Shown here in pieces: positions 1-11,374 of a DNA stretch of 64,000 nucleotides (its first letter is position 1; the number at the start of each line of letters is the position of its first letter). The stretch is from Tenrec ecaudatus (taxonomy: Eukaryota > Chordata > Mammalia > Afrosoricida > Tenrecidae): positions 146,598,480-146,662,479 of the forward strand of contig NC_134536.1 in assembly GCF_050624435.1 (NCBI RefSeq), given 5' to 3'. A program made the position numbers and the translations under genes. The notes beneath the pieces are model-generated. The model saw only the letters and a list, made by a program, of their open reading frames with translations, did not search any database and was not told where the DNA came from.

Positions 1-69
1 AGGAACTCCAGCTCCTAATGGCAGCCCAGGAAACACGGTCAGTCTCAGCAGACCTGGCCCACGTAGCCC

Positions 70-255
70 TACACTCCAGAAGCAGGAGGAATGATACAGA
101 GCTGAATACACCTTGCCCACTTTCTTGGGTCTTTCACATCCCAGACATAAATACTATGGTCATTGTACACACAAGACAGTCACTGATTTGCAGGATCAAA
201 GGTCAAGGCGATGGTGTCCGGATACTTCGCATTGGCCACTCCAGCGAAAAAGCGA
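70..255 (-). pseudogene. MAPKBP1: MAPKBP1 copy, damaged seventh exon
   Basis: The acceptor (CCTCAG) is intact. The frame reads FFAGVANAKYPDTIALTFDP then hits TGA (180-182) at a conserved Trp. A single-base loss in the DPKKVGK stretch (near 118-137) shifts the rest, and the end of the exon (after the YHSS motif) lacks a GT donor. Nothing of MAPKBP1 is recognisable to the left of about base 70. Confidence 0.75.
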
Positions 256-1037
256 CTGAGGAAAGAGTGGGGTGGGGTGTCCAGGGCAGACAGGGCAAAC
301 TGTTGAGTGAGCGCTAATGAAATGGGGCACTCAAGGGAGGAGCAGCAGGTTGGCCAGCAGTCACTGGAGAAAGAACGCAGCAGCTGGTCTGGCATTCCTT
401 GCCATGGGGCTCTACAAAAGAACACAAGTTATTTCATAGCCCCCAGCGTCAGGCGGAACAGTGTGTGGCCGTGATGCAGCCAAGCAGATGTCAGGCCCTT
501 CTAGACTCACGTCAGAGGACAAGGAAGGACACTGTGCAAGCCACAACCTGGTCATATTCATTTCCTATCAATTGCAGATTTAGTCCCCTCCTGCCCTGAA
601 AGAGAAATTAATATACCCAACTGCAGAACTGCCCCGCTTCCTGACAGCACTGAAACCAGAGCAAAACTTCGCTTCCTGCAATCACCCAACCCAAGGCCCG
701 AGGCTACAATAAGTCCCTCCTACTGCAGCTGCAACCCAGGACCACCCTGAGGGAGAAAGGCCTGGTCTGTCAGGTTTCCAGTCTCTCTCAGAAACCCTAA
801 GGAACTGCCCGTCTGTCCTTGCTGTGGTCTTTACAGGACAATGCATTACCACAAGGCAGACTCAGATTACCACGGTTGCCCACAGTGAGCAAGAAATGCT
901 AAAAGACCCACCTGTGCTTGACTGCAAGGGTCTTCCCAGAGGTCTATGTGTGCCCTCCTCTCCTTGCAGCATGCCAAGGATGGCCTGGCACAGAGTGGGG
1001 CTCTGACAGGTCTCAGGGGCCCACCCACACCGCTCAC

Positions 1038-1198
1038 CTGGCCTCTGTGATGTGGGCAATGTCTGTCCCCAAGGCATGGGGCCGGGGCAGCGTGCTGAGG
1101 AAGTGCAGGTTGGAGGGGTTGAAAAGGCGCACGGTGCCATCAGCACAGCCACAGAAGATGTAGTCCTGGCTCACCGAGATGCAGTGGGCCACTGTGGT
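1038..1198 (-). pseudogene. MAPKBP1: MAPKBP1 copy, WD40 exon (sixth visible)
   Basis: 161 nt, open, with [17 protein letters not shown] and [15 protein letters not shown]. It has canonical borders and leaves two bases that complete Ser with the first base of the following exon (S-RFFAGVANAK). Confidence 0.85.
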
Positions 1199-1696
1199 CT
1201 GTGAGCACAGAAGCCCCAGTCAGCAAGGGCGTCTGCCCACTCCTTCACCCGACACCTCAACAGCCATGAGCCAAGAGGCAAGGACAAGTGCAAGGCAGAC
1301 CAACTGCCCTGGCTGGAGCCCCTCAATGCCCCTCCCTCTAACAGCAGCTAGCCAGAGGGCCCACAGCCCCGTGCAATTAGGGGGAAGGAGTCAGCAAGCC
1401 TTATAAGGCACCTGAGGTTTAGGCAAAGACACACTCAGAAAAGGCCGGCCAAGAGAAAGGCAGCAGAGGCAGCGGACAGGGCCAGCACACTTACTGTGAT
1501 GCTGCCTTTGTGCTGAGCAGAAGAGGAAAGCAGAGGAAGAGGCAGAGACAGAGAGCGCGAGCGAGCAGAGAGGTTCCCAATCACCTTCCTCCTCCTGGGG
1601 CCTCTCTCAGCGTGCATGCAGACCCTGCTGCTAGCCCCAGGACCCCTGGAGCCTGGAGGTGACAGACGGGAGGGTGCCTACAAAGCATTCACTTAC

Positions 1697-1879
1697 CCTC
1701 AGCTCCACCCACTTGTCCAAGAGTCTCCGGTCACTGAACTCGCACAGCTGCCCCGAGGATGTGATACAGAAGGTGCTGTCAGCCTTCTTCCCGCAGCCAC
1801 AGGCTACATCAGTGAACAGGTTGTTCCGCAGGTCCGCCAGCAGCCCGGAGCGGCCCAGCAGGGGCTCAGTGGCATTCAC
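1697..1879 (-). pseudogene. MAPKBP1: MAPKBP1 copy, WD40 exon (fifth visible)
   Basis: 61 codons, open, with [20 protein letters not shown] and [16 protein letters not shown]. The donor is GTAAGT and the acceptor ACAG. It joins in phase to the next exon ([12 protein letters not shown]). Confidence 0.85.
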
Positions 1880-2082
1880 CTGTGGAGGCACACCAACCCA
1901 CCCACCCTGCAGGCTACCCCCTGGAAAGCAGGCCCTGGGGAGAGAGGGAAAAGGCTTCCCTTGCAGATTGACATAGCACCTGGCCCAGCTGAGTCTTCCA
2001 AGGGGCTTTTGAGCATGCAGAAGGGGGCGCAGGTGGAACAGATCTGGGCAGACCCCACACTGGTGGCTACTTGCTGCCTCAC

Positions 2083-2220
2083 CTTTGAGGTCTTGCTGTC
2101 ATCAAGGTACCAGAATTTGATGTGACGGTTGCCTGCAATGACAAAGTAGCTGCAGTCCTCAGAGAAAGATACTGCTGTCACCCGACTGGACACCTTGTTG
2201 GAAGCCACTACAATGTTTTT
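2083..2220 (-). pseudogene. MAPKBP1: MAPKBP1 copy, WD40 exon (fourth visible)
   Basis: 46 codons, open, from [12 protein letters not shown] to YLDDSKTSK, with GT-AG borders (donor GTGAG, acceptor CCAG). One likely substitution against the family is I in [12 protein letters not shown] (usually T). Confidence 0.85.
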
Positions 2221-2485
2221 CTGGAGAGAAAGTCAAGGGAAATCAAGGCTCTGCTTCTAGGAGCTGAGGGAAAAGAAACTTACACACTGAAGGAGGTTAG
2301 ACCAGCTGTGAACTTGACCTCTCCTTTTGCCCCTTCTTCAGCATCCTAGATACCCAGTTGCTCCTTTCTGCTCAGAGTTCTCTAGAAAGGGACTGAGGCC
2401 AGCAGGAGGAAGTGAAGGCCACCTGTCAGCAGTTTCTTGGCTCCCCTCCCGGCCCTGCCTGTCCTGAGGCCAGCAGCCCACTCAC

Positions 2486-2656
2486 CTTCCAGGCCCAGAC
2501 ATTGACGATCATGTCATGCTGGTAGCCCACTGAGACAATGTACTTGGCGCTAGGTGAGAAGGCCACACACGCCACGCCATACTTATGCTCCTGAAGCTCT
2601 GCCATCTGGCTGCGCTCCGACACGTCCCATACCTGCACAGCAGGCATGTGTCCACT
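2486..2656 (-). pseudogene. MAPKBP1: MAPKBP1 copy, WD40 exon (third visible)
   Basis: 57 codons, open, starting [12 protein letters not shown] and ending VNVWAWK. Acceptor GCAG and donor GTGAG are intact. Phase is 0 at both ends and matches the flanking exons, so this part of the copy has not decayed. Confidence 0.85.
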
Positions 2657-3004
2657 CTGCGGGGACGAAGACCCCGAAGTAAAGGCCAGAGGCAGCCAGC
2701 TCCCTCCCCATCCACGGGGGCCTGGCCCTCCCAGCCACTGGACAAGAGCCTGCACATAAATGAAGGACACCTAACCTAATGTGCCTGCACATGAATCAAG
2801 GACACCCCCGGAGGGAATGTGATCAGTGTTGGGGAACAGGGACTCTCAGGGATGGGCTCCTGGCGTGATTTGCATGGGCAAGAACCACCACTCCTGCAGT
2901 TTGCTCCCACAGCCTCACAGGGCAAGTCTATGGGAGGGCAGCCCTGTTCCACACTGTGACCAGCAGGGGGACTCCAGGGATAAGGAATGTTTTAAGGAGG
3001 TGTT

Positions 3005-3175
3005 TTCCAAAATGTGGTTCCCAAATTGGCAGCTTCAGCCTCATCGGGAACTACTTGTTAGCATTGCAAACTGAAGAGAGCCACCCCAGACCTGCTGAGC
3101 CCGAGAGCCAGCAGTCTGTACTACGGGGCCACCATAGCACTTCTGACGCAGGCTACAGCCTAAGAACACTGCTCT
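3005..3175 (+). mobile_element. MER5A-like hAT-Charlie remnant
   Basis: The stretch reads like the non-autonomous hAT element MER5A: tggttcccaaattgg at the left, then cagcttcagcctcatcgggaactacttgtta, a block like 'cccagacctgctgag', and gcctaagaacactg at the right. It lies in a MAPKBP1 intron and is an old placental-mammal repeat. Named from memory of the consensus. Confidence 0.65.
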
Positions 3176-3699
3176 AGGGCAGACCAAACACCCAAAGTGG
3201 ACACCAGTACAGAAAGTCAAACTTGGCACCAGTCCTATGCGGGCCGCAGGCTGTCACTCTCTGCTAAGGCCAGGCCACCCCCTCTGCAGTGCCTGAGCTT
3301 CCTTCCTCACTCACCTCGCCGGTGACCAGGTACTTGCCATCAGGAGAGAAGGCAAGGGCAGTGATGGTTTTCCTGAAAGGAATGGGGGCAGGCTCAAGAG
3401 GGGCACTGGCAGCCTGGCCCAGGTCTGGCCTCTCACAGTGCCCTCTCAAAACAAGGGCAGCAAACCCGGCCTCCCTGTGCTGCTTCCCTTGCAGGCCTGG
3501 GGCCCAACAGGGCCCAATGCCACAGAGAAGCAGGTGGCACCCCTCTGGCCATCCCTGGGGAAAGGTGGCACTCCCCAAAGCCCCAGAGCCCATATACCTG
3601 GAGCTGTTGAGGATGTGGTGCTGCTTGTGTTTCCGGGGATTGAAGAGCACAACCACACACCTGGGGAGAGGGAGAGGGGAGCACAGCCTTATCACCCCG

Positions 3700-5060
3700 C
3701 CTCAGTGGCCCAGCCCAGAGGACCCCACGTTGCCAGAGTGCAGCTGGCTCCTGGCAGCACTCTTCTGCCTTTCTCCCCTTCTGTAGCCCCACACAGTGCA
3801 AGGGCCTGTAGGGAGCCCTGCCTGCCCAGTGCTCTGTGCACCAGCACCATCGGGCCATGCCCCATAGTGATGGGGTGGCCGGTCTTCCCAGAGCCCTTGT
3901 CCCTACCCCAAGGCAGAGGGCAGAGAGATGGATGCACATGATTTGGCTAAGAACAGGCCTCAGCTGTGCCCTTGTTTACAGACCTCCTGGTTTCCAGGAG
4001 AGAGCGGGATCTCTCATGTCTGCACCCATGTGTGTACTTGGCAAGAGCCAGCCCTCCACATGTTGGATGAGGAAGCAAGTGGAAGGTCAGGGCCCAGGGC
4101 CAGACCTGCAGGGAGACTAAGGAGGATGGAGAGGCAGAAAACTGCCTGAGGGAGGGAACTTCATGGAGCTGCTGGCCCACGTCAGACTCTTTAGCCCAAA
4201 GATCCTGAGCAGCGCCATTCTAACAGCCTCCAGGCTCCCTCTCCAGTCAGGCAGCAAGGCTGGGTGAGATTGCATGGAGACTGAAATTCAAGAGTGAACT
4301 CGAGAGAGGGAGGCAGGTAAGAGTCAGGGACAAGGAGCTGGGAGCCAACAGCTCGCCAGTGTCTCAGGGGCCATGGCGCTCAGCAAGTTTAGGCCCTCTG
4401 CCCAGCTGTCCCCTCTCTTCATTAGCGCTATGCCTACTACTTGCTATTAGCTGGCCACAGCAAGCCTGGAGCCTGCTCCCCCAGGTAAGGGGGTCGACTG
4501 CGTAGACGGAGGAGAGACTCAGTAGAAGGCTACTTGTCCCAACACTGCCTTTTACAACAGGAAGCAGACACAGGACCCGCATCTGGACCCCACTGCTTGC
4601 AGATGGGAGCAGAAGCTGCAGCACAGGGCTTGGTCTCTTCTGCAGACAGAGGCCTCCGGCTCGGCTCAATGAGCCAGTTCGCTATGCAAATTCCACTGTC
4701 AACTAGGGATTCTGGGATCTTGGAATTGCACCAGGTAAGCTCACAGCTGGCTACCAGGCTGATTGACAGCCTTAGAAGCCTGAGCAACGCCCTCTTCTCC
4801 TCAGAGTCCCCCACCCCCTCCAATCCTTTTTCTCCCTCTTTTTCTTTGTTCTCTTTTTTATGTCCTTTCTCTCTTTAAACCGATTTGAAGACCCCTGCTC
4901 TCCACATCCCTTGAATGAGAAAAACAAGATGACATTAGAAACACGCAGACACACACCTGCCCAGTTGCTCTGAAGGATAGTCTAATACATGGGACTGGCC
5001 TAACTCCTCTAAAACAGAGCTGCCTGCACAGAGGATGAAAGGAACTGTGCTCAAACACTC
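3700..5060. other. Stretch with no recognised gene
   Basis: This is where upstream MAPKBP1 exons would be expected if the gene were complete. I find no match to its amino-terminal coding sequence, no long open exon and no clear repeat. A pyrimidine-rich patch lies near 4800-4880. Confidence 0.5.
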
Positions 5061-5064
5061 AACC

Positions 5065-5270
5065 ACATTCACTGTCACTGAGTGGATTCTGACTCACAGT
5101 GACCCTACAGAACACAGCAAAACTGCCCCTCTGGGTTTCCGATAGGAAATATGTAGGGCACCACAAAGTGTCATCTTTCTCCTTTGGAGTGCCTGGTGGG
5201 GCCTAACTGCTGTCCTTGCCATTAGAACCCGAACACATAACCATGACACCCTCAGATATCTGGGCATCCA
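5065..5270 (-). mobile_element. AfroSINE, minus strand
   Basis: Read on the plus strand it starts with the reversed 3' end (cactgtcactgagtggattc, then gactcacagtgaccctacagaacacag), continues through gcccctctgggtttccgatagg and the reversed 'gagaaagatg' motif (catctttctcc), and ends in the tRNA-like head. This is the afrotherian tRNA-derived SINE. It directly precedes the CA minisatellite. Confidence 0.75.
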
Positions 5271-5319
5271 AAATTGAGAGATAAGGACCACTAAGGAATA
5301 GAGCCAGGGTTCACAAACA

Positions 5320-5339
5320 GGGCTTCTGATTTCGGGTCC

Positions 5340-5393
<54 letters not shown>

Positions 5394-5454
5394 CACACCC
5401 AAATGCATACCCATACCCTTGCAGAATCTCTGGAAGGCGTCTAATTTCATGTCC

Positions 5455-5493
<39 letters not shown>

Positions 5494-5683
5494 CTTGCAG
5501 GATCACTAGAGGGCTTCTCATTTTGTTTCCTTTTACACACATACACACACACACACACACACTCACACTAACACTCATACCCAGGCAGAATCACTAGAGG
5601 GCTTCTGACATCGTGTCCTTTTTACACACAAACACACATACACACCGTTGCAGAATCTCTAGAAGGCTTCTGATTTATTGTTC

Positions 5684-5719
<36 letters not shown>

Positions 5720-5916
5720 GAACCTCTGGAGGGCTTCTGACTTCGTGTCAATTTTACACACACACACACACACACATATATACACATGCATGCACCCTTG
5801 CAGAATATCTGGAGGGATTCTGATTTCCTGTCCTTTTTACACGCACACACCCACACAGACACACACACACCCTTGCAGAATCTATAGAGGGCTTCTGAAT
5901 AGGTGTTTTATTACAC

Positions 5917-5951
<35 letters not shown>

Positions 5952-6357
5952 CTCACAATCATACTCTTCCAGAATCTCCTTAGGGCTTCGGACTTCATGT
6001 CCTTTTTCCAAACACACACATACATGCACCCTTGCAGAATCTTCAGAGGGCTTCTGACTTCGTGTCCTTTTTACACACCCACTCACACTCATACCCTTGA
6101 AGAATCTCTGGAGGGCTTTTGACATCTTGTCCTTTACACACACACACACACATACACACACACACACCCTTGCTGAATCTCTGGAAGGCTTCTAAAGTCA
6201 TGTCCTTTTTACATACAAACACACACATCCTTGCAGAATCTGTAGAGGGCTTCTGACTTCGTGTCGTTTTTATACACACACACACACACACACACACACA
6301 TTCACACACATACCCTTCCATAATCTCTGGATGTCTTCTGACATCGTGTTCTTTTTC

Positions 6358-6388
<31 letters not shown>

Positions 6389-6420
6389 ACAAACACTCAC
6401 ACGCTTGCAGAATCTCTGGA
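5320..6420. repeat. Compound (CA)n minisatellite, about 14 units
   Basis: Units of about 60-95 bp, each made of a ~45-bp core like gaatctctggagggcttc followed by tgacttcatgtccttttta and then a CA run of variable length. Cores can be counted near 5423, 5500, 5587, 5652, 5718, 5803, 5875, 5969, 6033, 6100, 6172, 6234, 6316 and 6407, with a partial one at 5320. Open frames through it are only products of CA repeats. Confidence 0.9.
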
Positions 6421-8950
6421 GAGGTTTTGAACGACCCTGTTGGTCATGGTATGTCTTGTGACTAGAAGTGTATATGAGCAGAGAATCCCTCAGAGAACAA
6501 TTACTGAAGTCTATAGAGCAGGGGTCAGGGATACACTGCGGGTCTCTCGGTCCATGCATGTGGCTCTGAAGTAAAATGGAAACCTTTTCAAGGACAGTTA
6601 TTATTCAGATAATGGTGATTGAAGTTGCAAAAATATATTTTTTTTATCTCAAAGAATGTTTCAATTGTTGTGAGAGACAAAGTAGGCTCTTCTATCTCAA
6701 AAGTTTGCCTCCCCGGATGTAGATCAAGATGGCGGCTATGTCTAGAAACAGTCACTTCACATTTTGATATTTTTGCTTAATAAAGTGTGTGTGGTTTTAG
6801 AGCAATGCTTTCTGAATTACCCTCACATACTTTTACAGAATAAGTGATGAAGCAGCTGCTTGGACTGGGTGGGCACAGGGAAGCTGGGAAGGGTGAGGAC
6901 CAGGAACAATCACTAGAAAATAAATTATTTAATACATCTGCATCGGGACTTTGGCTCCAGAGCTACAACTCCGGTGCTGTGCAGCACATTTCTTCCAGTT
7001 TGAAACAACATTGGAGTCAATTATTATCTTCCTCATCAGTCATCATTTCCTATGGTTCTGGTGATTGGCAGCACTAAGCTAGCAGATTCTTCTGTGCGGT
7101 TGCCGTCTGGCAATGGCTTATGATGGAGACATCTCACACAGCTTCCCCACTGGTGTACTTGACAATGGCCACTGGTGTTTGCTGGGACTTTAAGAGGGAC
7201 TAGTGTCAGCATCTGCATGTGGCCTCTTCATCACACTTCCTCACAGCAAGGGGACTGGACTCCGAGGGTCTTGTACAGAGAAAGAGCCAGGTGGGAGCTG
7301 TATTACCTCAGAAGTCACACCGCAACTCACCTGCCAAACTTGACTCCTGGAGAGCCATAAGGCCGGTGTGGGTTCAAAGGAGGAAACATAGCCTCCAACT
7401 TGGGATGCAGAATGACAAGATTCTGGAAGAGCTTGTAGGGAAGAAACAATACCTTGAAGGCATTTTGTGAGCTACAGTCTTCCCCAGGACATAAACCTTA
7501 ACTGGGCAACTAAGTGGTAGCCTTGCCAAGTATGGCTGGTGAGTTCCAGTGACTTTCTTTTGAAGGGAGGGAAGGCAAATTTGGAAGAGAACCCTCAGAA
7601 GCCCCCAAGTGGCCTGGAACCTAACCTTGGCAGACACCCACTGAGAGATCCTTCCTCCTTCAGGGAGTTAAGCTGGGCGAGAGGATGGTAGCTGGAAGGA
7701 CAAAAGGAATTGACTAATACTCTGGAATTACATCACTCGCTCACTTTGTAAGTTTTTCACTATTGTTCTTGTCCTGTGTTGAATCTATCTTTTCCTTACT
7801 CTCCCCTAGGACCTTCTCCTTAGATATGGGGCTGCGGGGACGGGTTGATTGATCTGTGCTGAAATCAGGGAGGTAGGTAGTAATAGAGGGAACCCGTTAC
7901 TACTCCCATAGTTCCCATAGCAACCTGGACCAATTGGTGGGAGGAATGGGCAGATAAAGGCTGCATTGGGGGTTTTGGTGCTTGGTGGAGGTGAAGGCTG
8001 ACGTGTTTAGAGTGGAGAGAGGAAAACAGCCTGTTGGGGAAATGTTATTGGAGATGGCTTTGAGACTAGCCTCTACTGGTCTCTTGCTCCTCAATCTCCT
8101 CTTGGTAGCAGCACGTGTGTTCCCCTCCCCACCATCCCCTCATCCCAACTTGGAGCCCTTCTGGCTATTATTTCCTTATGGAAAAGCTGTCAGCTCATCA
8201 TCCTGCTTTCTTCCATTCATGCTTCTTTAGCTCCGTGTTGACTTCTAACAGGAGAGAATCAGAAAAGTTAAGTCCCCACCCCACAGGGCCTTTGCTGAAG
8301 GAGACTGCAATCTGTGTACGGAATATCTCCTAGCTCACTCTCTCACTTCTCCCTAATAGATTTTTCCTGCCACTGCTCCTGGCTGGAGGGGATGGAGAAT
8401 TCAAGTGATGCCACAGAAGTCACAGCAAAAGAACCAAGGCACTCGGCAAAGACCATTCATGATCTGGAATATGGTAGAAGCTCTTGAATGGGAAGCCACC
8501 ATTCTGGCAGTAACCATGCTCCTATGGACCCTCCCAGTTCTAAGGCTTTAGTGCAGTCCCACCTGAATGAGTTCTCCCTGGGTGAGTTCCTCCTGAAAGC
8601 GAAAGAGGGTTTATCCTTCTTTATCTTTGAAGCTACACCTTCTATACCTACTGGATCCAGATATTGAGGATCTTCGCTTCCTGATTCCTGAACTCAACTG
8701 TGCTGATGGATAGCTGCATGGCCAAGGACCCGGACACAGCTCTGGATTCTCTGTTCGCTCTCTTTAGCCACCATTGGTTTCCTTTTTTCTAATTGTGCAA
8801 CAGAAATCTCGGGGGATGCTTTATTCTAAAGTTCTTCCACTTCCCTAAAGGTGGGTATAGAGAAAGGCAAAGTTAACTGGAGTCTCTGCAGCACACACTA
8901 GAACCCCAAGGGGGCTGCATAGGTCTCATCCGAAAGTGGAGATCTGCTGC
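6420..8950. other. Gene-free stretch
   Basis: No exon with homology, no RNA gene and no clear repeat family was recognised. The short open frames are scattered and lack coding character. Parts may be old degraded transposons (for example near 6500-6800, where the text resembles the edge of a hAT element), but I cannot name them. Confidence 0.45.
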
Positions 8951-8954
8951 CTCA

Positions 8955-9068
8955 CCCCTAGACTGGGAACCCATCATGGGTAGGGGCCAAGTGCTGTTTC
9001 TATCTGGACCTTCAGGGTCTTCTCAGTGCCTGGCTCATAGAAGAAATGAAAAATGCTTGTTTCTTCTT
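8955..9068 (+). mobile_element. L2/MIR-type 3' end
   Basis: Contains tagactgggaacccatcatg, ggtaggggcc, and cagtgcctggctcatagaag, followed by aaaatgcttgtt. This order is the classic 3' end of L2/MIR elements. It is an old mammal-wide repeat. Confidence 0.6.
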
Positions 9069-9079
9069 AACAAGTCAGA

Positions 9080-9727
9080 GATTTACTATTGTTGTTTGGG
9101 TCAGTCCTGTTGGTTCCCACTCATAACAACCCTATGTCAAACAGAACACAATGCCACCCGGTACCACCATCACAATTGTTCTTATGTTTGAGCCCATTAC
9201 TGCAGCCCCCATGTCCATCCATCTCATGAGAACCTTCCTCTTTTCCATTGCCCTTCCACTTTACCAAGCATGAAGTCTTATTCCTGGGACTGGTCTCTCC
9301 TGACAACATGTTGAAAGTACATGTCCAAAGGGTGACAAAATCTGGCCATCCTTACTTCTAAGGAGCATTTGGCCTGTGCTCCTTCCAAGACAAGTTTTTA
9401 TTGGTGCTTCTGGTAGTCCATAGTACTTTCTATGGTTTTTTCTTTTTCCCTAGCACCATAATTCAAATGCATCGATTCTTCTTTGGCCTGCCTTATTTAA
9501 TCTCCAAATTTTACATGCATAGGAAGTGTTGAACATACTATGGCTTGTGTCAGATGCACCTTAGTTCTCAAAATAACATCCCTGCTTTTCAATACTCTAA
9601 AGAGGTCTTGTGAATATTTAGCCAATACAATGCAATGCATTTTTTAAGCTCTTGACTGCTGCTTGCATGAGCGTTCATCATGGATCCAAGGAAGAGGAAA
9701 TCCTTGACCACCTCACAATTCTACATC
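9080..9727 (-). mobile_element. RTE LINE, 3' half, minus strand
   Basis: On the plus strand it opens with ttgttgtttgggtcagtcc and 'ctcataacaaccctatg', the reversed 3' end shared with AfroSINE, and runs through accaagcatgaagtcttatt, 'ctaaggagca', 'gtccatagtactt' and 'aaagaggtcttgtgaa'. The minus strand keeps traces of the RTE reverse-transcriptase carboxyl end (CLVKWKGNGKEEG, like the LGKVEGKRGRGR type). Old and decayed. Confidence 0.75.
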
Positions 9728-10090
9728 TAAGCTTATACCTCAAAGGATAACAAACAGAGACGCAAAGAGATAGTGGTATACAAGTTCACTGCAGCACTAC
9801 CCACAAGAGCTGAAAGGTGACTATTACCAAAGTGCCCGGGGCCCGAAGAATGGATATACCAAACAATATCTAAGTCATACAATGGAATATTATTCAGCCT
9901 TTAAAAAGGAATGATGTTTTGGAACATGCTACACCATGCAGGGACCTTGAACACCTTCTGCTGAGTGAAACAAGTCAGACCATAATGAGATTGATATAAA
10001 ATTTGCAGAATCCATAGGGAAATCCATAGACAGCAAGCAGAGTCACGGTTGATAAGGATTGGGTGACGAAAGCAATGGGGAGTGACTGGT
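9728..10090 (+). mobile_element. L1 fragment (ORF2 end and 3' UTR)
   Basis: Includes tacctcaaaggataacaaac, 'cactgcagcactacccacaa', 'acaatggaatattattcagcc' and 'gctgagtgaaacaagtcag', in the usual order of the end of mammalian L1 ORF2. Truncated at both ends. It abuts the RTE piece on its left. Confidence 0.75.
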
Positions 10091-10214
10091 TAATGAGCAT
10101 TGACTGTGTCTCCATTCAGAGTGATCCAAATGTTGGCCTGGTCCTATATTCGATTTGCATGCAGCCCCTGCCCTCTCCTGAGGGGTAGCCTCAGCAAAGG
10201 CACTGACAGGCTCA

Positions 10215-10335
10215 GAATCTTGGTTTCCTGACCTGTGAGTGTGCTGGAAAGATTAGATGGAGTAATAAATAATGACACTGATCACAACCAATAATTATAA
10301 AGCACTTACTATGGGCCAGTCATTCTTCCCCAGCC
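10215..10335 (+). mobile_element. MIR remnants
   Basis: Includes cttggtttcctgacctgtga followed by an attagatggagtaataa stretch, and aaagcacttactatgggcca. These are the conserved core and tail motifs of MIR. Possibly two overlapping copies. Confidence 0.5.
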
Positions 10336-10399
10336 GTGCTTCTAGCAGGCACACAAATACAATGCCCTTGGGGCCTAACAGAAACTCAGATTCCACTTC

Positions 10400-10860
10400 A
10401 GCAGATCTGAAGCAAGCTGTGAGAAATGGAGTTTCTAATGGGGACAACAGTGAGGATCAGGATTCTCAGAAGGATTGAGGCATTTGAATGGCAGTGATGG
10501 CAAAGACCGTGTGTGGAGTATACTGTGTGTGGCCAGGAGAATGAGCAAATCAGTCCTGGAGGAAATTGAGCCAGGACACTCTTCACAGAATGTTCCTAGA
10601 AGAGAAAATGGCAAAATTTTGTCATGCTGATTTTGGTCATGTCGTTAGGAAAGACCAGTTGCGAGAAGAGGACATCATGTGGATCTGGGGAAACTCTTCA
10701 TGACACGGACTGGCAACATAACCGCAACGATGACCTCAAACCTGCTGATGGGCAGGAAGATGGCATAGGATCTGGCAGTGATTTGTCCTATCAGACCTAC
10801 GGTCAAAAGGAGTCAAATTTGACTTACTGGAGACTAACAACAACAACAAGGTCTTTCTAT
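10400..10860 (+). mobile_element. RTE LINE, 3' end, plus strand
   Basis: Reads ggatcaggattctcagaagg, 'attgaggcatttgaatggca', then a glycine/arginine-type carboxyl end, and finishes with a degraded reversed 'ccgtcgagt' block and a caacaacaacaa tail. This is the sense-strand counterpart of the antisense copy at 9080-9727. Confidence 0.7.
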
Positions 10861-10914
10861 CTATTGATGCATTCAATCTCAACCTCGAACACACAACCTA
10901 AGCACTATTTTTCA

Positions 10915-11000
10915 CTTCCCTTCTACACACAGCAGCGCAAAGGGGGTTCAATGATTTGTCCCAGGTCATGGAGCTAGAAGGACATAGAGCCAGGACTGGA
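10915..11000 (+). mobile_element. MIR fragment
   Basis: gcgcaaagggggttcaatga, ttgtcccaggtcatggagct and agaaggacatagagccagga align in order with the central part of MIR ('taacttgcccaaggtcacacagctag'). Short and old. Confidence 0.5.
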
Positions 11001-11124
11001 CAATGGAGCGATCTGACAACAGAGACATTAAACATAAGCACGGCTTTGTCTCCCACAAAGATCATAGGCATAACCATAATGGACTTGGCACAAGTCCTGC
11101 CGCATGGCAACCTTTCAGCAGATA

Positions 11125-11320
11125 GGTGCTATCTTAGTGCCATCCAGTTGACAGCAAGTCAGCGACTGTATAGGACAGGGTACAACTGTCTGTGGGTTTT
11201 TGACACGAAATATTTACAGCAGTAGAACTCCTCATCTTTCTCCCACAAAAGTCCCTATGATTGTTAGTAATTTGGTCAGAAATCACTTTAATGGTGACCA
11301 AATCCTTCCCTTTTTTTGGA
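11125..11320 (-). mobile_element. AfroSINE, minus strand
   Basis: Plus-strand reading: gtgccatccagttgacagca, 'gactgtataggacagggtac', and catctttctccc, the reversed AfroSINE landmarks. Head region is eroded. Confidence 0.6.
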
Positions 11321-11374
11321 TTCAACATTATACCCCACTGCTTCTAATAGCTCCTCGCCCCAAACCAAAATAGG

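Larger units (their letters stand above)
70..3660 (-). pseudogene. MAPKBP1: MAPKBP1 partial copy (seven WD40 exons), disabled
   Basis: Seven exons of mitogen-activated protein kinase-binding protein 1, a WD40 scaffold of JNK signalling, read right to left: 3598-3660, 3315-3372, 2486-2656, 2083-2220, 1697-1879, 1038-1198 and about 70-255. The first six are open, have canonical AG/GT borders and join in phase. They include [20 protein letters not shown] and [19 protein letters not shown], which match MAPKBP1 better than its paralogue WDR62. The seventh, read from GVANAKYPDTIALTFDP, has TGA where family members have Trp in NQWLSCVYND (180-182), then a one-base loss near 118-137, and no GT donor at the expected place. 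The amino-terminal exons upstream of CVVVLFNPRKHKQ are not recognisable between 3.7 kb and SPTBN5. In human, MAPKBP1 lies on the far side of JMJD7, so I infer a partial duplicate or rearranged fragment. A working gene with an assembly error is the alternative. Confidence 0.8.

Noticed and set aside
3264-3941. Overlapping 140-170-residue open frames on both strands
   Set aside because: Only the short MAPKBP1 exons inside them (3315-3372, 3598-3660) show homology; the rest is intron.
5343-6559. Several overlapping His/Thr- or Cys/Val-rich open frames
   Set aside because: They are translations of (CA)n/(GT)n tracts.
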